Below, in pieces: positions 1 through 12,797 of a stretch of 64,000 nucleotides of DNA. Source of the DNA: Silene noctiflora (taxonomy: Eukaryota; Streptophyta; Magnoliopsida; Caryophyllales; Caryophyllaceae). The stretch is from contig VHZZ01000598.1 in the NCBI GenBank assembly GCA_009801015.1, forward strand, positions 109,884 to 173,883. The letters are read 5' to 3'. The notes beneath the pieces were generated by a model that saw nothing but the letters and a program-made list of their open reading frames with translations, made no database searches and was not told the DNA's origin. Position numbers and translations under genes: made by a program. Position 1 is the first letter of the stretch, and every line of letters starts with the position of its first letter.

Positions 1-1713
1 AGCAAAAATAAATAAATCAATATACATATTGAAATGGGAATTTGAAGCCCCTTATACTCAAGGTCTAAAATTTGGCCACTTCCAACCAAAACAATTCAAC
101 TCTAAGAAGTTTCAATTACATCTTCTTTATTAAAGAAACAAACAGAGAGCGGAGCTCCGCTCTGTGGTTGAAAGTCAACAATTCAAAGGTTTTTTGCACT
201 TGCTAGATTCGAGGAAGCACGTTCATACTATCAATTTAATTAGATCACTTCAATGTTTATCACTCAAAATTGTTCAATTATAATACAACATCAAATCAGC
301 TTGAATTATTAATGCAATTACAATAAAAACAATTCAAATTACGAAAAAATTGTAATTATAAAAAATTTCTGAAACAATTAAAATTACGAAAACAATTGTT
401 ATTATAAAACAATTATACTTGATATTTACATATTATCAGAATTATTCGGAATTTAATTTAGAGAATTACAAATTTACAAATCTGTAAAATTTAACGAATT
501 AGAATCATGTGACTATTAAAATAATTTGATTAAACCGACTCATCAATTTAGCAGAAATAACCAAGAATAATATAATCCAATCTCCAAAAATACACTATAA
601 TGTTTAACAAAAAATGCAGAAAATCCAGAAATCAATGGAAGAGGAACATAAAAAATGAAAATAAATAAATAAATAACAAATGCAATTAGTTCATATCAAT
701 TCGTTGAGCATACCAACGAAAATCTTGCTTCTTCAATTGCTGACAAAGATTGAAGATTTAGGGAGAGGGATTTGAGAGAATGAATCAATGGAGTTTGAGA
801 AAGAATCAGATTGATTGAGTAATTGTCTGTGAATATCTATGTGAATGAAAAGGTAATATCGGGTTTGTAATTAGGTTGCAAAATTGCTATATTCCGCATA
901 ATTGTCGTCCATTATACTTTTTTCAAACTCATACCCGATCCACCGTATAATCAAAAACTCAATCCGAAACTTTATTTGACTACATAAAAAATTAATCTTA
1001 TATAAGAAAATTAAATTTCAGGTTTAATAAAGCCTAAATTTTCAAAAATACCCGATTGGATCGAGTTTGGGCATGAATGGATCGGATTTGGATTTGGTCC
1101 GGGTTTTCCAATAATGGATATGGATACGAGTTATTAAATAGTGGATCGGGGATGAGTTTATAAAGGGCGGGTTTGGATCGAATTTTTTCCTTCGGTTTGT
1201 TTTGAGACATAATTGTCATCTCTAATTCCGCACCTAATTCCACTAGACCTGTGACACCCAACCTGATAGGGGACACCTGATCAACAGTTCTAGTACACAA
1301 ATGGTTTTCGTCCCACAAGACTTATGATGTTTTTTATCCATTTAGCCTTGGACCGGGCTTGCTCAAGGACTCACCCCGAACTAAGAGTTCCATGCCATTG
1401 AGAAAAATCGTACTCCTCGTTTTTCACATATAACATTTTCTTCTATTACATATCAGTAAATCACATACAATTGCATTTATACATACCTATGGTACTTCGA
1501 CAATTCACCTTGATTGTAACTCGTGTCCAACACTTGCAGCAAATTCCGAGTTAAATAGGTACATGTCAATAATATTACTCCTGATCCCGACATAACAGGT
1601 AAATGAGCGTAAAAACTCCCAGTGGTCATGATTCTATACAAAAAATTATATATTGATAAATGTTTTAAGCTATACACATTTTACACAATAGGCAAAATAA
1701 GCGAATATTGTGG
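1..1713. other. AT-rich flank and 3' UTR of the SH3P gene
   Basis: No coding region can be supported. The stretch is AT-rich. Around 1020-1200 there are G+T-rich runs of the type ggatcggatttggatttgg, which look like the end of a dispersed repeat. The last few hundred bases before 1714 should be the 3' UTR of the minus-strand SH3P gene. Small ORFs in it have no recognisable motif. Confidence 0.5.
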
Positions 1714-4700
1714 CTACTGGCTTGTCGGAGTGATGCCGCCTGTTGAAACTGAGTCCAACTTTTGGACATAAGGGGAAGGAAACCATCCTGTTTTACCATT
1801 GCATTCCCCTTTCGCCCAACCAACCGGGAAAACCTGATCATAAAACCGAAAAATGACCTTTAATTTTGAAAGAGAGGGATTGTTTTGAATTTTTAGGATG
1901 AATAAGCATGCATTAAATGTCACTGGAGCAGTGAAGGAACACACACCTGATGCACAATGACAATATCATTGACTAAGAGACTCAACTCCCCTTCTGCCTG
2001 TCCATCAAACGGGTGTACAACCTACATAAGGGCAACAACGACAACAATATTACCAATATGCCTCAAAGGGTTCCGAGTATGGCGAGGCAAGGTGGTCAAA
2101 TGTGCGCAGCTTTATCATACGAAAAACATTAAAATACTGTTTCCGGAAGACTGAGACGTAAAATATGATACGTTCAGTGAGTCATTTTGTTTATTCCATA
2201 ACGTATTATAGCAAAATAATAGCGAGTCTTTGGACTCTATTAAAAAGTAAACTACAACAGCACAACCAAGGAAAACCACAAGAAAACGGATAATACATAC
2301 GGAGTACAACGCAGAAAAGGTTTACACACAAAGGAAATACCAAACTTCATTTCTGCTGTCTGAAAGGAGGTGCACTGATTGAGATTTGAATACAAGGGGA
2401 CTAAAGGGTAAACTCCTTCATGAATTACGGATCAGTTTTAATTTATGTGACATAATCAAAGAAGGGGGTTGTGACGGAGATTTCTGGATATTTCAAGAGC
2501 TAGAGTAGGAAAAAGAAATATGAAGCAAAAGGAGTTATTTCAGAAATAGATAAGAAAAAGAACTGATCAGATGTAGGGAAAGATTCTGATACAATCAGGC
2601 CTTCCCGATACTTGCCTGCCTGACATGTTACAGTCTCTCTTTTTATGGCTGTACATGCATGTAGCTAAGCTAAGCAAATGTCGAAATCATTGAGTTTGTT
2701 GTACACACGACCTCAGGTTTGAAACTCGTCAATACCAAATTGCAAGATCATTGAGTCGTCGTACACAAGACCTCGGGTTCAAAGACAGTCAACAACAAAA
2801 GCAGTGCATAGCTTAACAAATTCATCATGACACAGAGGAGGGTGAGAGAATCAAAAGGACATGGATCAAATATACTCCCTCCGTCCCAATCATATGTTCT
2901 TTGTGAGAGGTATTTTAATCAAAGGTAAGCAAATGACTGGGAAAGAGAGAGTAGTAGAATAGAAGAAAAATAAAGAAGTCAGTCAGAAGGGCAAGAATGA
3001 AACGCCTTACTTTCGCAACAAAGGAGGCATCAACATCAGGTTCCATTTTACCATTCAGATTGGGCAGTCCTGTTTCCAGAAAGTGTGACTGGCTCTGCAT
3101 TGCTACCGAAGGAGGTGATGATGTGTTTTGTTCTTCAAGTTCATTCATCTAAACTCCATAATGGAATCGAGTAAAATAAATATATAAATACACAAAAAAG
3201 GAGAAATTGATAAAGATAACTAAGAAAGGATTAATTAACAAAACCTCGGCAAGCAACTTGTCCAGGATGGTAAGAATGTTGCGATGAAATGATATTTCAG
3301 CATTCACCTGCAAGCTCCATCACCAGAGTACTATCATTACAATGAAATATTGACATACTATAATTTTAATAATGGCGTTGCAGCACAAGAAAACAATATG
3401 TTGTCTGTGAAATGGCACCATGTGAAGCTATGGCATAACCTGTTTGCAATACAAGGCATGTCATCCCAAGAAGACCTCCCTTTGAAGCCTGTAATGTTCC
3501 ATGACTAACAATTTCCTTCAAGTTTTCATGCACTTGAGACTTTACACGGAAATATGCTGTCTTAACAGACAATTATCTAACCTGTCTGGTATACTGCTAC
3601 TAAAGATCAATTTGGTATTCATAAATGGCTACGTCCTACAAGCCAAATCAGAATCAGGAACTATTGACTGATTACTTTAGGAGGAATACAGCAATATATG
3701 TATGACCATTTAATTTTTCCCTCCATGACGATTTATAATGATAATTCCTTTGTACAGAAAACTATTAACGAGAACGCTAAGGTGTGGACAAAATGCAAGG
3801 TGAGTGGGAAAATCATAAGCCTTAAATATAACGACCACAAATAACACACGTAAAAGGAAAGATTCCAAGTGGGGAGTTTATCCAGAATATCCAAAAGGAA
3901 AGTTATTCATGGAGGCGGGGGGTTATGAATCACAGAATGTCTAATCAACAATGAATGAGGATGAGCCCAAACAAACCATACCATAACAACTAGCTTTTGG
4001 AAGGTCGTTCTTTGTTGCTGAGCCTCAACTGACAACATTGCAGAGGAGGCTTCTTTTCCGAGGGACATCAACCTTGATTTAAGTTCGTCCAATTTATCTT
4101 CCGCAAGTTGAAGTTTGATAGACTTGTCATCAGATATTGGGCCGTCAGTCAGCTTTGACTTAAGTCTTAGCACCTCAGCTGCCTAGCGAGGAGAAACGCA
4201 AGATTTAGGATCGAGGAGCATATATTCTTGGTGATAAAGAAAAGTAAACTGTAATCTGGAGAACAACATCAACTTGTATAATAATTACAACCTGAGCTTC
4301 CACCTCTTGCCATAACTTTTCATATCGGCGGATAAGATGTCGACCATCTACAAGCTCGTCACTTTTTATCAGTTCTCGTAATGGACTACAGACCTATGTC
4401 ACAGAAATAAAATAGCAGCCATAAGAACCAACAACACATGAGATACTTTGCTCAGCAAAATGAGGACCCATCAAAAGAAGTTCATCAAGATTCAGATGAA
4501 AAGCTAAATTTGGAATTCCCGCAAGATGCGGTTTAGACACTCCATGTTGAATATAAGATTTTACCAAAAGCTAATCTATATAGGCAATACTAATGCACTG
4601 CAGAAGAGCTTACAACAACAAGAATCGTGTATACCTTCTCATCATAAACTCCAAGCAGAATCTCTTTCTCTTTCATTATTAACTGATGAGACTCACGAAC

Positions 4701-6297
4701 ATGGATTGCGGTTTCTGTTAAAGTGGAAGTGCTGCAGTGATTATCAGCCTCATACTTGCTACAGTCTTGAGCGATTCTTCTGTCTGAACAAGCAATAAAC
4801 TGTCTTAGCCTTTATCCAGGCACCATTAGACATTATGGAGCTCAAACTTAGCTCACCTATATTTATTTCCTTTGAAGTCACTGATATACTTCCTTCTAGG
4901 CCGTGCACAATATCCTTCTCAAAATGCTGACTCGCGTAAGAAAATGAAAAGCAACTCAATTATTCTTCTGTCATATTTTTTTATACGCTCGCTTATTAGT
5001 TAGGGGACTGAAAGATGCTTCCTGGGAATTTATTAAAAAATACATGTCCCTAGAGACAGAACAGCGCACCTTAGCTGCTCTTGTGGAAATGTACAGATTC
5101 TGAAGTTGATGCCTACGTGCAATTTCTGCATCATCTCCGACAAAAGCATCGCCATCAGAGTTCCCTAAGTGTCTTAGAAGAGCCTGTAGAAGTTGACAGA
5201 CATCTAAGACGTAAACAAACAAAACAGAAGTACTCATCTACTGTTTTTCTACTGGTAGAGGGAATCCTAGGACAGTTTTGACACTGCAGACCCCTTTATT
5301 ACAATAGATTTACCAACTAAGCTGGCTAGGATCTGCAACGGGTTGAAGCGTGTATATACGGAAGCAAAACATGTTACCCAACTTGTCATCTACCTTTTTA
5401 TGATTTATGATACATTAATAGCATCCATTTTCATATGCAATGGCATCAATCAATGCTTCTAAACAAGCAACCTATGCAGAATACATTCAATACATTCGAG
5501 CTAAATTGGGGAACTGATGACTACATCATATCTGATATCACATCCCATTGAAAGGCTGATTCCCTTCAAAACTCAATCTTTTCAATTAGATGCATCTCTT
5601 TACAGTAATCCAAGTCCCTTCCAAGATGTTCCTTCCTCAGCGAGACAAGTAACAAGACACGAAAGGCTCCAGCATACAGACATATGGCGGGGAAGAGGAG
5701 CGGATATAAGCAACCAACACTTTGTTAAACTACAAATGCTACCTTTTTAACTCAAAAATGAAAACTAAATCGAAAATTACGCAAGCATATATAGATTTAT
5801 CAAAAAGTATGTATCTTCATGGAAAAATCTCCATTTTTGTCACACTTTTCACCCACAAATAAATTAATCTAGGCATTGCAAATTTGCAATATCATGCTGT
5901 ACCAGAAATATTTACAGCTCCAAAAAACAGTAGCCTGATCAAAATCAAATTACCCTCTTACCCTCCATCTAGCAAATACAGACAATCACAACAAATGAAC
6001 TCCCATTTCCTGATTAAATCCCTCAACTCTTTTACCCATATGTTAATTAACTATTTAACTTCAATTATCATGTATACAATACAAAAAGCAGCATAATCAT
6101 CAAAAGAAAAAAGTAAGTAAAATCTCTACTAGGGATGCACAAACTATAAAATAAGACCGTCTTACCGTGCTAGACAGTCCTTTTATTGATTAAATATAAG
6201 ACGGTTTTACACAAAAATTATTGGACAGGATGAATACCTGTTGCTGCTTAGAAACTTGTTCCCTGAACTTGCTAGCTTGCCTTTTAATGGCTTCCAT
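1714..6297 (-). CDS. SH3P: SH3 domain-containing protein (SH3P1/2/3 family), 10 exons, 363 aa
   Basis: Exons in coding order: 6297-6238, 5183-5070, 4926-4857, 4783-4635, 4393-4292, 4182-3982, 3307-3245, 3148-3011, 2021-1947, 1833-1714. All introns are GT-AG and the frame is open for 364 codons. The start reads MEAIKRQASKFREQVSKQQQ, the hallmark N-terminus of plant SH3Ps. Residues ~1-255 form the helical, coiled-coil BAR-like part, including QEVEAQAAEVLRLKSKL and LGKEASSAML. A short variable linker follows. Residues ~296-350 are the SH3 domain: VVHPFDGQAEGELSL, then GWAKGECNGKTGWFPSPYV with Trp330, Trp341, Pro343 and Tyr346 of the ligand groove. Family members bind phosphoinositides, actin/clathrin partners and ATG8 and act in vesicle trafficking and autophagosome formation. 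The length is close to the usual 350-440 aa. Intron 8 carries a Stowaway MITE. The gene identity is secure; which paralogue (1, 2 or 3) cannot be told. Confidence 0.93.
2875..2951. mobile_element. Stowaway-like MITE in SH3P intron 8
   Basis: A 77-bp element starting CTCCCTCCGTCCCAATCAT, whose other end is its imperfect reverse complement (ATGACTGGGAAAGAGAGAG). It is flanked by TA at 2873-2874 and 2952-2953. It lies in the large intron between the exons ending at 3011 and starting at 2021. Confidence 0.75.
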
Positions 6298-7075
6298 CAC
6301 TACCCATTAACAGAAAGTAACTTTTTTCAAGAATCTTAACAAGGGTTTGTAGTATAAACTACAAAGATCAAAACTTTACAAAAACTGATTAAATTCAGAA
6401 CCATAGAAATTTGCTAGTTATAGCAAAGACGGTTTTACACCGTGAGACGGACCAGATATAATTAACCTGAAGTAGTACTGTATGTACGCAAATTATATCT
6501 GTCTGTGAGACGGACCCAGATATAATTTTATTAGATTTAGATTTTAATTATGTTTTACAGAGGGATTATTAAAGTATGACGATAAATGATGAATGAACTC
6601 AATGAAGTTACAGAATATAGATACAATTGGACCATTTGTCAACAACTGTCAACAGTTTTATTCCTGTTTTGGAGAAATTGTGAAACATCTCATGCCAAAT
6701 ACTAGGTGGCTTAGGGAAGGGTGACACAGAAAGGAACAGAATTTTTTTTTTCTGGCAAATTCTTAATTGTGACGGTAAAAAGTTATGACGGTTTTTATAA
6801 CTTATTTGAATAATGCTAAAATAAAAGAGGTTGTAAGACGTCACCATCTTATGACCGTTACAAGCAAGATTTACGTTTATATTTGACTTAATTTGGACTC
6901 ATATTAGTTTGGTTCAGCTCCATACGGTTTATTCAATTTTCCAATTTTGTTTAGTTTATACTAGTTTAGCAGATGAGAAAAATGAATATACATCGGAATT
7001 TGAGTTTATGAATATTTTTTCTAAGTTTATTAAAGTTTATAAGTTACTTATTTTAATTTTAGACCTTATTTGTTT

Positions 7076-7138
7076 TTGAGGTTATGAGTATTTTTCTGAC
7101 CTTATTAAAGTTTAAAAGTCAAATACTCATAACCTCAA
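7076..7138. repeat. 18-bp perfect inverted repeat, 27-nt loop
   Basis: The arm ttgaggttatgagtattt at 7076-7093 is the exact reverse complement of 7121-7138. Weaker symmetry extends outwards (roughly 7010-7215), so this may be the core of a decayed MITE. Confidence 0.7.
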
Positions 7139-9498
7139 ATTTAATTGAGCTTATACACGTATGTAATTTTTTGAAATTAATGTTTAAATGAATGAACTCA
7201 TAAATTTTATTATAAAACTCATAATTTTAAAAACAAAACTCAAAAACTCTATTATATTGCTAAAAAACTATACAAATGGTCGGTAGTATATCGGATGTAT
7301 AATCTATCGGTTTAGCAGATTTTCGTTTAAATTAAAATATTGATATTTAAGTAGACCAAGAGCATCTTTGTTAACAACTCCAAATGAGATATTGACAATT
7401 TTTTTGGGTGTAGTAACTGTAGTTAGGTTGAACATCAATCAAGCTCGATTAAATCTATTTTGATCTCGAACTTGAATCTTAGTTTGAAATGAGCATGTTA
7501 TTGACTTATTCTGTAAACAAAGGTCGCTCGTAGATTACGAGACGGTTTTACAATAATTTATTACAAACGCATTTAATTATTTAACTAGTTTTTTTTACCC
7601 GTGAAAATCACGGGTGCGTTCGAGATTAATTGTATAAACCCAGCATAAACGTAACCGCATTGGTGTGAAACATGTTGGCATCTTTGTACCAATTATTGCA
7701 TCTTACTATCCAATTTCACATGAATTCAGATATTATAGGAGTAACCGGGTAAGTTTATGTAGTAATGTATTAATGTACTTAAAACTTTTTAAATGAATAT
7801 TCGGAATCAGGATACAAAATTAACCATGTCAATTGAATAATCGATACGTCCGTAATTTGTTTAGTTTCAACATTGACCAATGTTTTCTTACATAAAAATA
7901 GTTCGAAACATTGTGGTTTGTGTTAAGAATTATAGTGTCACAATTTAAGATCACCTATAATATAAATTTGAGAATATTATTACGAAATAATACTCACATT
8001 AGCTTACATAATGTATTTGTGTGGCACACTAAAGCTAATTCTGACATTACTATTAATATTATCTATCAAATTTCTTGGTTTTCTTGAATTAGTATCCTAA
8101 TTTAATTATAACATGTATTATTTCGGTTATTACAAATTAAATTTATTCATTTTCATTTTTCATTATTTTCTTCGTTTTATTTTAGTATGTATAAGCTGGA
8201 TCGTGGTGAACAGTGAGCAGTATGAGCTGGTGGTGTGTAATTTATTGAGAGGGGCATGTCAGTTTGGTGGTGGGCTGGGCGGGGTTGATTGGTTGGTGTT
8301 GGAGTGAGAGGGGGTGGGCGGGTTGGTGGTGAAGCAGTACTTTTATGTATATTTGTTAAAAAAAAACTTTAATTTGGTTCTCTCTATTTTATTATTTTTT
8401 TTTTTTTATCTCACCGCAATAATTTTTGTCAATTGATTTTTCTTTTTGTTTGTTTTTACTCGTAGTATGTGATTTTTTTTTTTTGCTTTATTTATTTTAT
8501 TTGTTTTCTCCTCGCAATACATTTTTTTGGATAACTTGGTTTAGTTGAGTTCTCATGGGGGTACATATTATCCTTGCAGTAGGATTTATTAATTTTGCTA
8601 CTCTATAGAATATTTGAGATAAATTATATGAACAAATAAATTACATTATTTTTATAGTCTTTTATGTATCAAATTTATTAAATTGAGGGGTATATAACTT
8701 TTACAAATGAAGTAAAATTAGAATAATGTGATGTGATTTTTTAATTAGAATAAAAAAAACACATTTAATTGTTGTTTAATTTGCTTTAGGAATAAAAAAA
8801 CACATTTTAATGTTTGTGTTTAATATGTAGTTAATGCTACAAATTTCTTAAACTTTTTCTTTTTTATAAAATGAAGATGATGTGGCTTTTTAAAACACTT
8901 ATAAAAAAGGGAATTGTGCAATGTTATCAATTGTCATGCCTTTTTATTATATTTATAGAATATACACACCCAAAAAAAGGGTGTTGAATCATCCACAATA
9001 GGTTTATAAATGCGGGTACATGAGACTGACCTATAAGCAAGTAATGTTTCATCCTAAAACCATTTGATGACAGGAAGGCTAAGTCGGGTGACCCTACTAA
9101 CTTATAAGCTAGCCTACTCCGTCTAATTTTACTTATCTGAGACAATACCCTAACACACACGTGAAAATATACCGTTACAATCTCCCTATTTCACGCGTGT
9201 TACTTTGCACAATGCTACTTTACGTCTTTGGTTAACCAAGGGAGATAGTGAATCCGGAGACCGGACCGGATTGTATTTGGTCCGGACCGAACAGGACCGG
9301 GCGGTCCGGGTCGGTCCATTTTTTCGGCCCGGTCTACTTTATGTGCAACCCTAATTTTATATTTGTGTTTCAATTTATTAGTCCCTCCATTCAACTTCAT
9401 TCGATACTTATTCAATTTCAGTCCATTCAACTCCATTCGATACCTTTCTTTTTTTGTAAGATTTATGATAATAGTGTCCTTATTGATATTAATAAGTT

Positions 9499-10002
9499 GA
9501 GTTGTTTGTGAAAAAATAGCTAATATTTACCTCATTTTCATAAATACTACCTAAAGTTTTTAACTTTGCGAGAAACTACCTAATATTTTTTAATTTTTGT
9601 CGAACACTACCAAATTGAAATTTCCGATCAAATTAGACAAAATTCTAACTCAAACATTATTTTTGGCAATTACATACACTATTTACTTTACTTAACCACC
9701 ATCAACTGTTTTGATTAGCTACTAACTTAGTTACTCCAATTTTTTTACTTCAATTTTGACTAGTTTGGCTGAGATTGTGGCTAATTTGGACGAAATGATG
9801 ACTAATTTGAATTGGCATTTTGATTTGTTTGTCGGAAATTTAGTTAATTTGACAAAAAGATTATCGATTTTGCTCATTAATTTCAATTTGGTAGTGTTTG
9901 ACAAAAGATATAAAATATTAGGTAGTTTCTAGCAAAATTAAAAACTTTGGGTAGTATTTATGAAAATAAGGTAAATACTAGGTAATTTTTCACAAAAAAC
10001 TC
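9499..10002. mobile_element. Mutator-like MITE with long TIRs and 9-bp TSD
   Basis: The left ~115 bp (from gagttgtttgtg at 9499) reappear in reverse complement at the right end (up to cacaaaaaactc at 10002) with scattered mismatches. Both arms carry the markers cataaatactacc, gaaactacctaatatttt and aacactaccaaattgaaatt. The flanks are taataagtt (9490-9498) and taataaatt (10003-10011), a 9-bp duplication with one mismatch. Long TIRs plus a 9-bp duplication are typical of Mutator-like elements. No transposase is present, so it is non-autonomous. Confidence 0.82.
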
Positions 10003-10487
10003 TAATAAATTACACCAAATACCATTTCTAAGGCCCACTTTTTTTGCTAACCATTTTACAAATCCCTCCTTGATAAAAGTAACGAGACACAAAGCCAGAA
10101 CAAAAAATCCTCCCTCATTTAAGCTCCAAAATAACACGGTGCTACATACGATAATTTGATAATTTTGTTGATTAAATCCTCATTTATTATCGTCATAAAT
10201 AAATAAAATAGGTATAATACTTTGTAAATTTTTTATACTCCGTATATAAAAAGACCGTCTCACCCTCTTACCCGATAATTATCGGTTTTTCAGATACAGT
10301 TCCCAAGCAAAAAGCCCACCCGATTTCGTTTTACACTTAATCCCAAAATATCCGACATTTAAAACCCGTACGCCGTTTACCCTTCCAAATTCCGACACCT
10401 ACTTTCACTCTCCTCTATCCTCTCTCAACCACCGCCGCCACTGCTGCCGCCATCAACGCCACCACCGCTGCCGCCGTCGTTGCCACC

Positions 10488-10811
10488 GTAAGGTTCAATT
10501 GTCTCGAAAAGTTATTTTATTTTATAATCAGTTACAGCATTACAAAAACCCCAATTAATCAATGTTGCGCAAAAAGTTTCGATTTTGATTATTGCAAATT
10601 TATAGAATACCGTGAGTGTGTTTGTTTTCTGTTTTCAAATTTTAATTTGTTCTGAAATTTTCTGTTTTATGGTATTATTGTCAACAAATTGATGATTAAA
10701 CCCTAATTTTTGTTGTCATAATGTTGGAGAGTTGAATACTTGAAGTTTTGTGTAATGTAATTGTTTTGTTTGATTTGGTGATGTATTTATGGAGATTGTA
10801 TGACTTTTCAG
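10488..10811 (+). other. Probable 5' leader intron of the REB1-like gene
   Basis: Donor GTAAGG at 10488 follows a CCGCCGCCA-rich leader (about 10430-10487), and an acceptor tttcag ends at 10811, 27 bp before the start codon. T-rich sequence between them fits a plant intron. The ATG at 10839 lies wholly in the second exon, so the protein is not affected. Confidence 0.65.
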
Positions 10812-10838
10812 GTTAGATTGTTGTTAGTGGTTAGTTAA

Positions 10839-12797
10839 ATGGGTGAGGTACGAGACGGCGAGAATAAGAAACATAAGAAGAGGAAGCATAAGGAGGTTGA
10901 GATTTCAGTAGGAGAGGATAGCGGCGAGAAAAATGATATTGAGGGTTTGAGTGGTAATGGTGCTTCTGAAGTTGTTGTCGATGTAGATGCGAATGTGAGT
11001 GGAGATAGTAGGCCTAGAAAGAAGAAGAAGAAGGAGAAAGGTAGTTTGAATAAGGTAGAGGTTTCGAGTTTGGATGTTGATGATGAGGTGAAGTCGAAGA
11101 AGGATAAGAAAGAGAAAAAGAAGAAGAGTAAACCCGGGTCTGAAAGTGTTGGGGTTGATGTTGTTGGCCATGCGGTTACTGTTGAAAAGCAAGTAGGCGA
11201 TAAGGGTGGTAAGAAAGTTGATTCTGTTGCGAAGAAAAAGCGAAAGGAGAAGGGTCATGGGGTTAGCGAGAAAGAAGAGCGTACAAAGGACAATACACAA
11301 AGCAAGAAAAAGGATGTTCTTGAGGTTACTGAGGTAGTTGAGCATGCAGAGGGCCATAAGAAAAAGAAGAAGAAGAAAAAGGAGAAAGAGAAAGAAGCTG
11401 TTTTGGCTGAAGATGTCGAGCGTGCTGGTTTGGCTGAAGATCCGATTGGGACCGCTGAAGAAGTTGAGCCAGTTAAGAAGAATGAGAAAAGAAAGAAAAA
11501 GAAGGATGGTTATGGAGAGGCTTCAGTCAATGATGAAGGCATCAAGGATGGAGTGAGTAAAAAAAGAAAGAAGAAATCGGTTGCTGTTCATTCAGATAAG
11601 AATACTGATGTTGGGGTTTCAGTGACCAATGATGGAGAAGGCAGCAAGGATGGAGCGATTAAAAAAAGAAAGAAGAAATCGGTTTCTATTAATTCAGAAG
11701 AGAATACTGATGGTGGTGCTTCATTGACCAGCGGGAGGACTGGACTCTCTGAGGGTTCTGAAAAATCTAACCTGAGTAAGAAGTCAAGGAAGGTCAAGTT
11801 TTCTGATAGTGTGGAAGTTTTTACATTGACTGACAATTCAAACGAGGGGGACGTGACTTGTGACGTCGGTGGCAACTCAGGTAAGGGAAGAGAAAAAGCT
11901 GATGATGGCAAGAAGATGAATTCTGAAGATGGTTTAGTTCAAGGAAAGCGTTTCACAAAAGAGGAAGATGAAACACTCAGAAATGCTGTATTGCAATACA
12001 TTGAGGATCATAGACTGGGTGAAGACGGTGTGCAAATGATCATGAAATGCGGTAAGCACAGGGCTAAAATCAAAGATTGTTGGGGTGAAATAGGGCAATC
12101 CTTGCCATGGAGAAATAAACAAGCTATCTACTCTCGGGCTCATATATTGTTTGAAAGAAGTGAGAATCACAAGTGGACGAAAGAAGAGCTTGAGGAGGTC
12201 CGTAAATACCATGAAAAGCATGGCCCAAAGTGGAGACAACTGGCTGATGAAATTGGTAGGAATAGAATTCACGTGAAAGATGCTTTTCGCCAGGTCAAAT
12301 TGCCGAACAAGAAGACAGGACAGTGGTCTCAAGAGGAGTACCAGACCTTATTTGATCTTGTGAACAAAGATTTACGCATAAGGGCAAATATGGAAAGAAA
12401 ATCAAAGCATGGCATGCTACGGGATAACATTGGATGGGAAGCTATTAGTCAGCTGTTGGAAACGCGCACTGATCCACTTTGTTGCCATAAATGGTATAAT
12501 CAATTATCGTCCGTCTTGGTAAGTAGTGGTAAGTGGGCTGATACTGATGATTATCGAATGTTGATGGCACTTGTTGACCTTGATGCTACTTGTGAAGAAG
12601 AGGTGGATTGGGACAACGTTCTAGAGCATCGGTCTGGTGATGTGTGCCGTAAACGCTGGTTTGAGATGGTGCGCCACATTGGGGAATATGGGACCAAGTC
12701 ATTTTCCCAGAAAGTTGAAATTCTTTCTCAAAGATACTGCCCCGATGTCTTAGATGCAAGGGAGGCTTATGAAAGCAAGCCTTTTGTTGATTGTTGA
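10839..12797 (+). CDS. Lys-rich Myb-repeat protein, REB1/TTF-I-like Pol I termination factor, 652 aa
   Basis: A single uninterrupted reading frame. Residues 1-365 are highly charged, with many [11 protein letters not shown] blocks mixed with acidic stretches, as expected for a nuclear or nucleolar protein. Near residues 230-300 a ~34-aa unit occurs twice (KDGVSKKRKKKS and KDGAIKKRKKKS), encoded by a DNA repeat at about 11526-11727. From residue ~369 come several Myb/SANT-like modules: FTKEEDETLRNAV, HKWTKEELEEVRKYH with KWRQLADEIGR, GQWSQEEYQTLFDLV with WEAISQLL and CHKWYNQL, and GKWADTDDYRMLMAL with RKRWFEMV. This order matches plant proteins annotated as RNA polymerase I termination factors, related to yeast Reb1 and animal TTF-I, which bind rDNA terminators. 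That function is inferred from family resemblance. The start is the first ATG of the frame, after a leader intron. Confidence 0.88.
   Translation: MGEVRDGENKKHKKRKHKEVEISVGEDSGEKNDIEGLSGNGASEVVVDVDANVSGDSRPRKKKKKEKGSLNKVEVSSLDVDDEVKSKKDKKEKKKKSKPGSESVGVDVVGHAVTVEKQVGDKGGKKVDSVAKKKRKEKGHGVSEKEERTKDNTQSKKKDVLEVTEVVEHAEGHKKKKKKKKEKEKEAVLAEDVERAGLAEDPIGTAEEVEPVKKNEKRKKKKDGYGEASVNDEGIKDGVSKKRKKKSVAVHSDKNTDVGVSVTNDGEGSKDGAIKKRKKKSVSINSEENTDGGASLTSGRTGLSEGSEKSNLSKKSRKVKFSDSVEVFTLTDNSNEGDVTCDVGGNSGKGREKADDGKKMNSEDGLVQGKRFTKEEDETLRNAVLQYIEDHRLGEDGVQMIMKCGKHRAKIKDCWGEIGQSLPWRNKQAIYSRAHILFERSENHKWTKEELEEVRKYHEKHGPKWRQLADEIGRNRIHVKDAFRQVKLPNKKTGQWSQEEYQTLFDLVNKDLRIRANMERKSKHGMLRDNIGWEAISQLLETRTDPLCCHKWYNQLSSVLVSSGKWADTDDYRMLMALVDLDATCEEEVDWDNVLEHRSGDVCRKRWFEMVRHIGEYGTKSFSQKVEILSQRYCPDVLDAREAYESKPFVDC

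Larger units (their letters stand above)
6298..10400. other. Gene-poor spacer between SH3P and the REB1-like gene
   Basis: No convincing coding region on either strand. It contains the presumed SH3P promoter, several scattered motifs of the type gagacggtttta/taagacggttttac seen all over the window, a palindrome at 7076-7138, a short hairpin acccgtgaaaatcacgggt near 7599-7617, a G-rich tract at ~8200-8340, a gaccggaccgg-rich repeat fragment at ~9250-9340 and the MITE at 9499-10002. Confidence 0.6.

Noticed and set aside
10905-11357. 150-codon ORF antisense to the REB1-like gene
   Set aside because: It is the mirror of the Lys/Glu-rich codons (AAG/GAG read as Leu/Phe-rich on the other strand). 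No family motif and full overlap with a well-supported gene.
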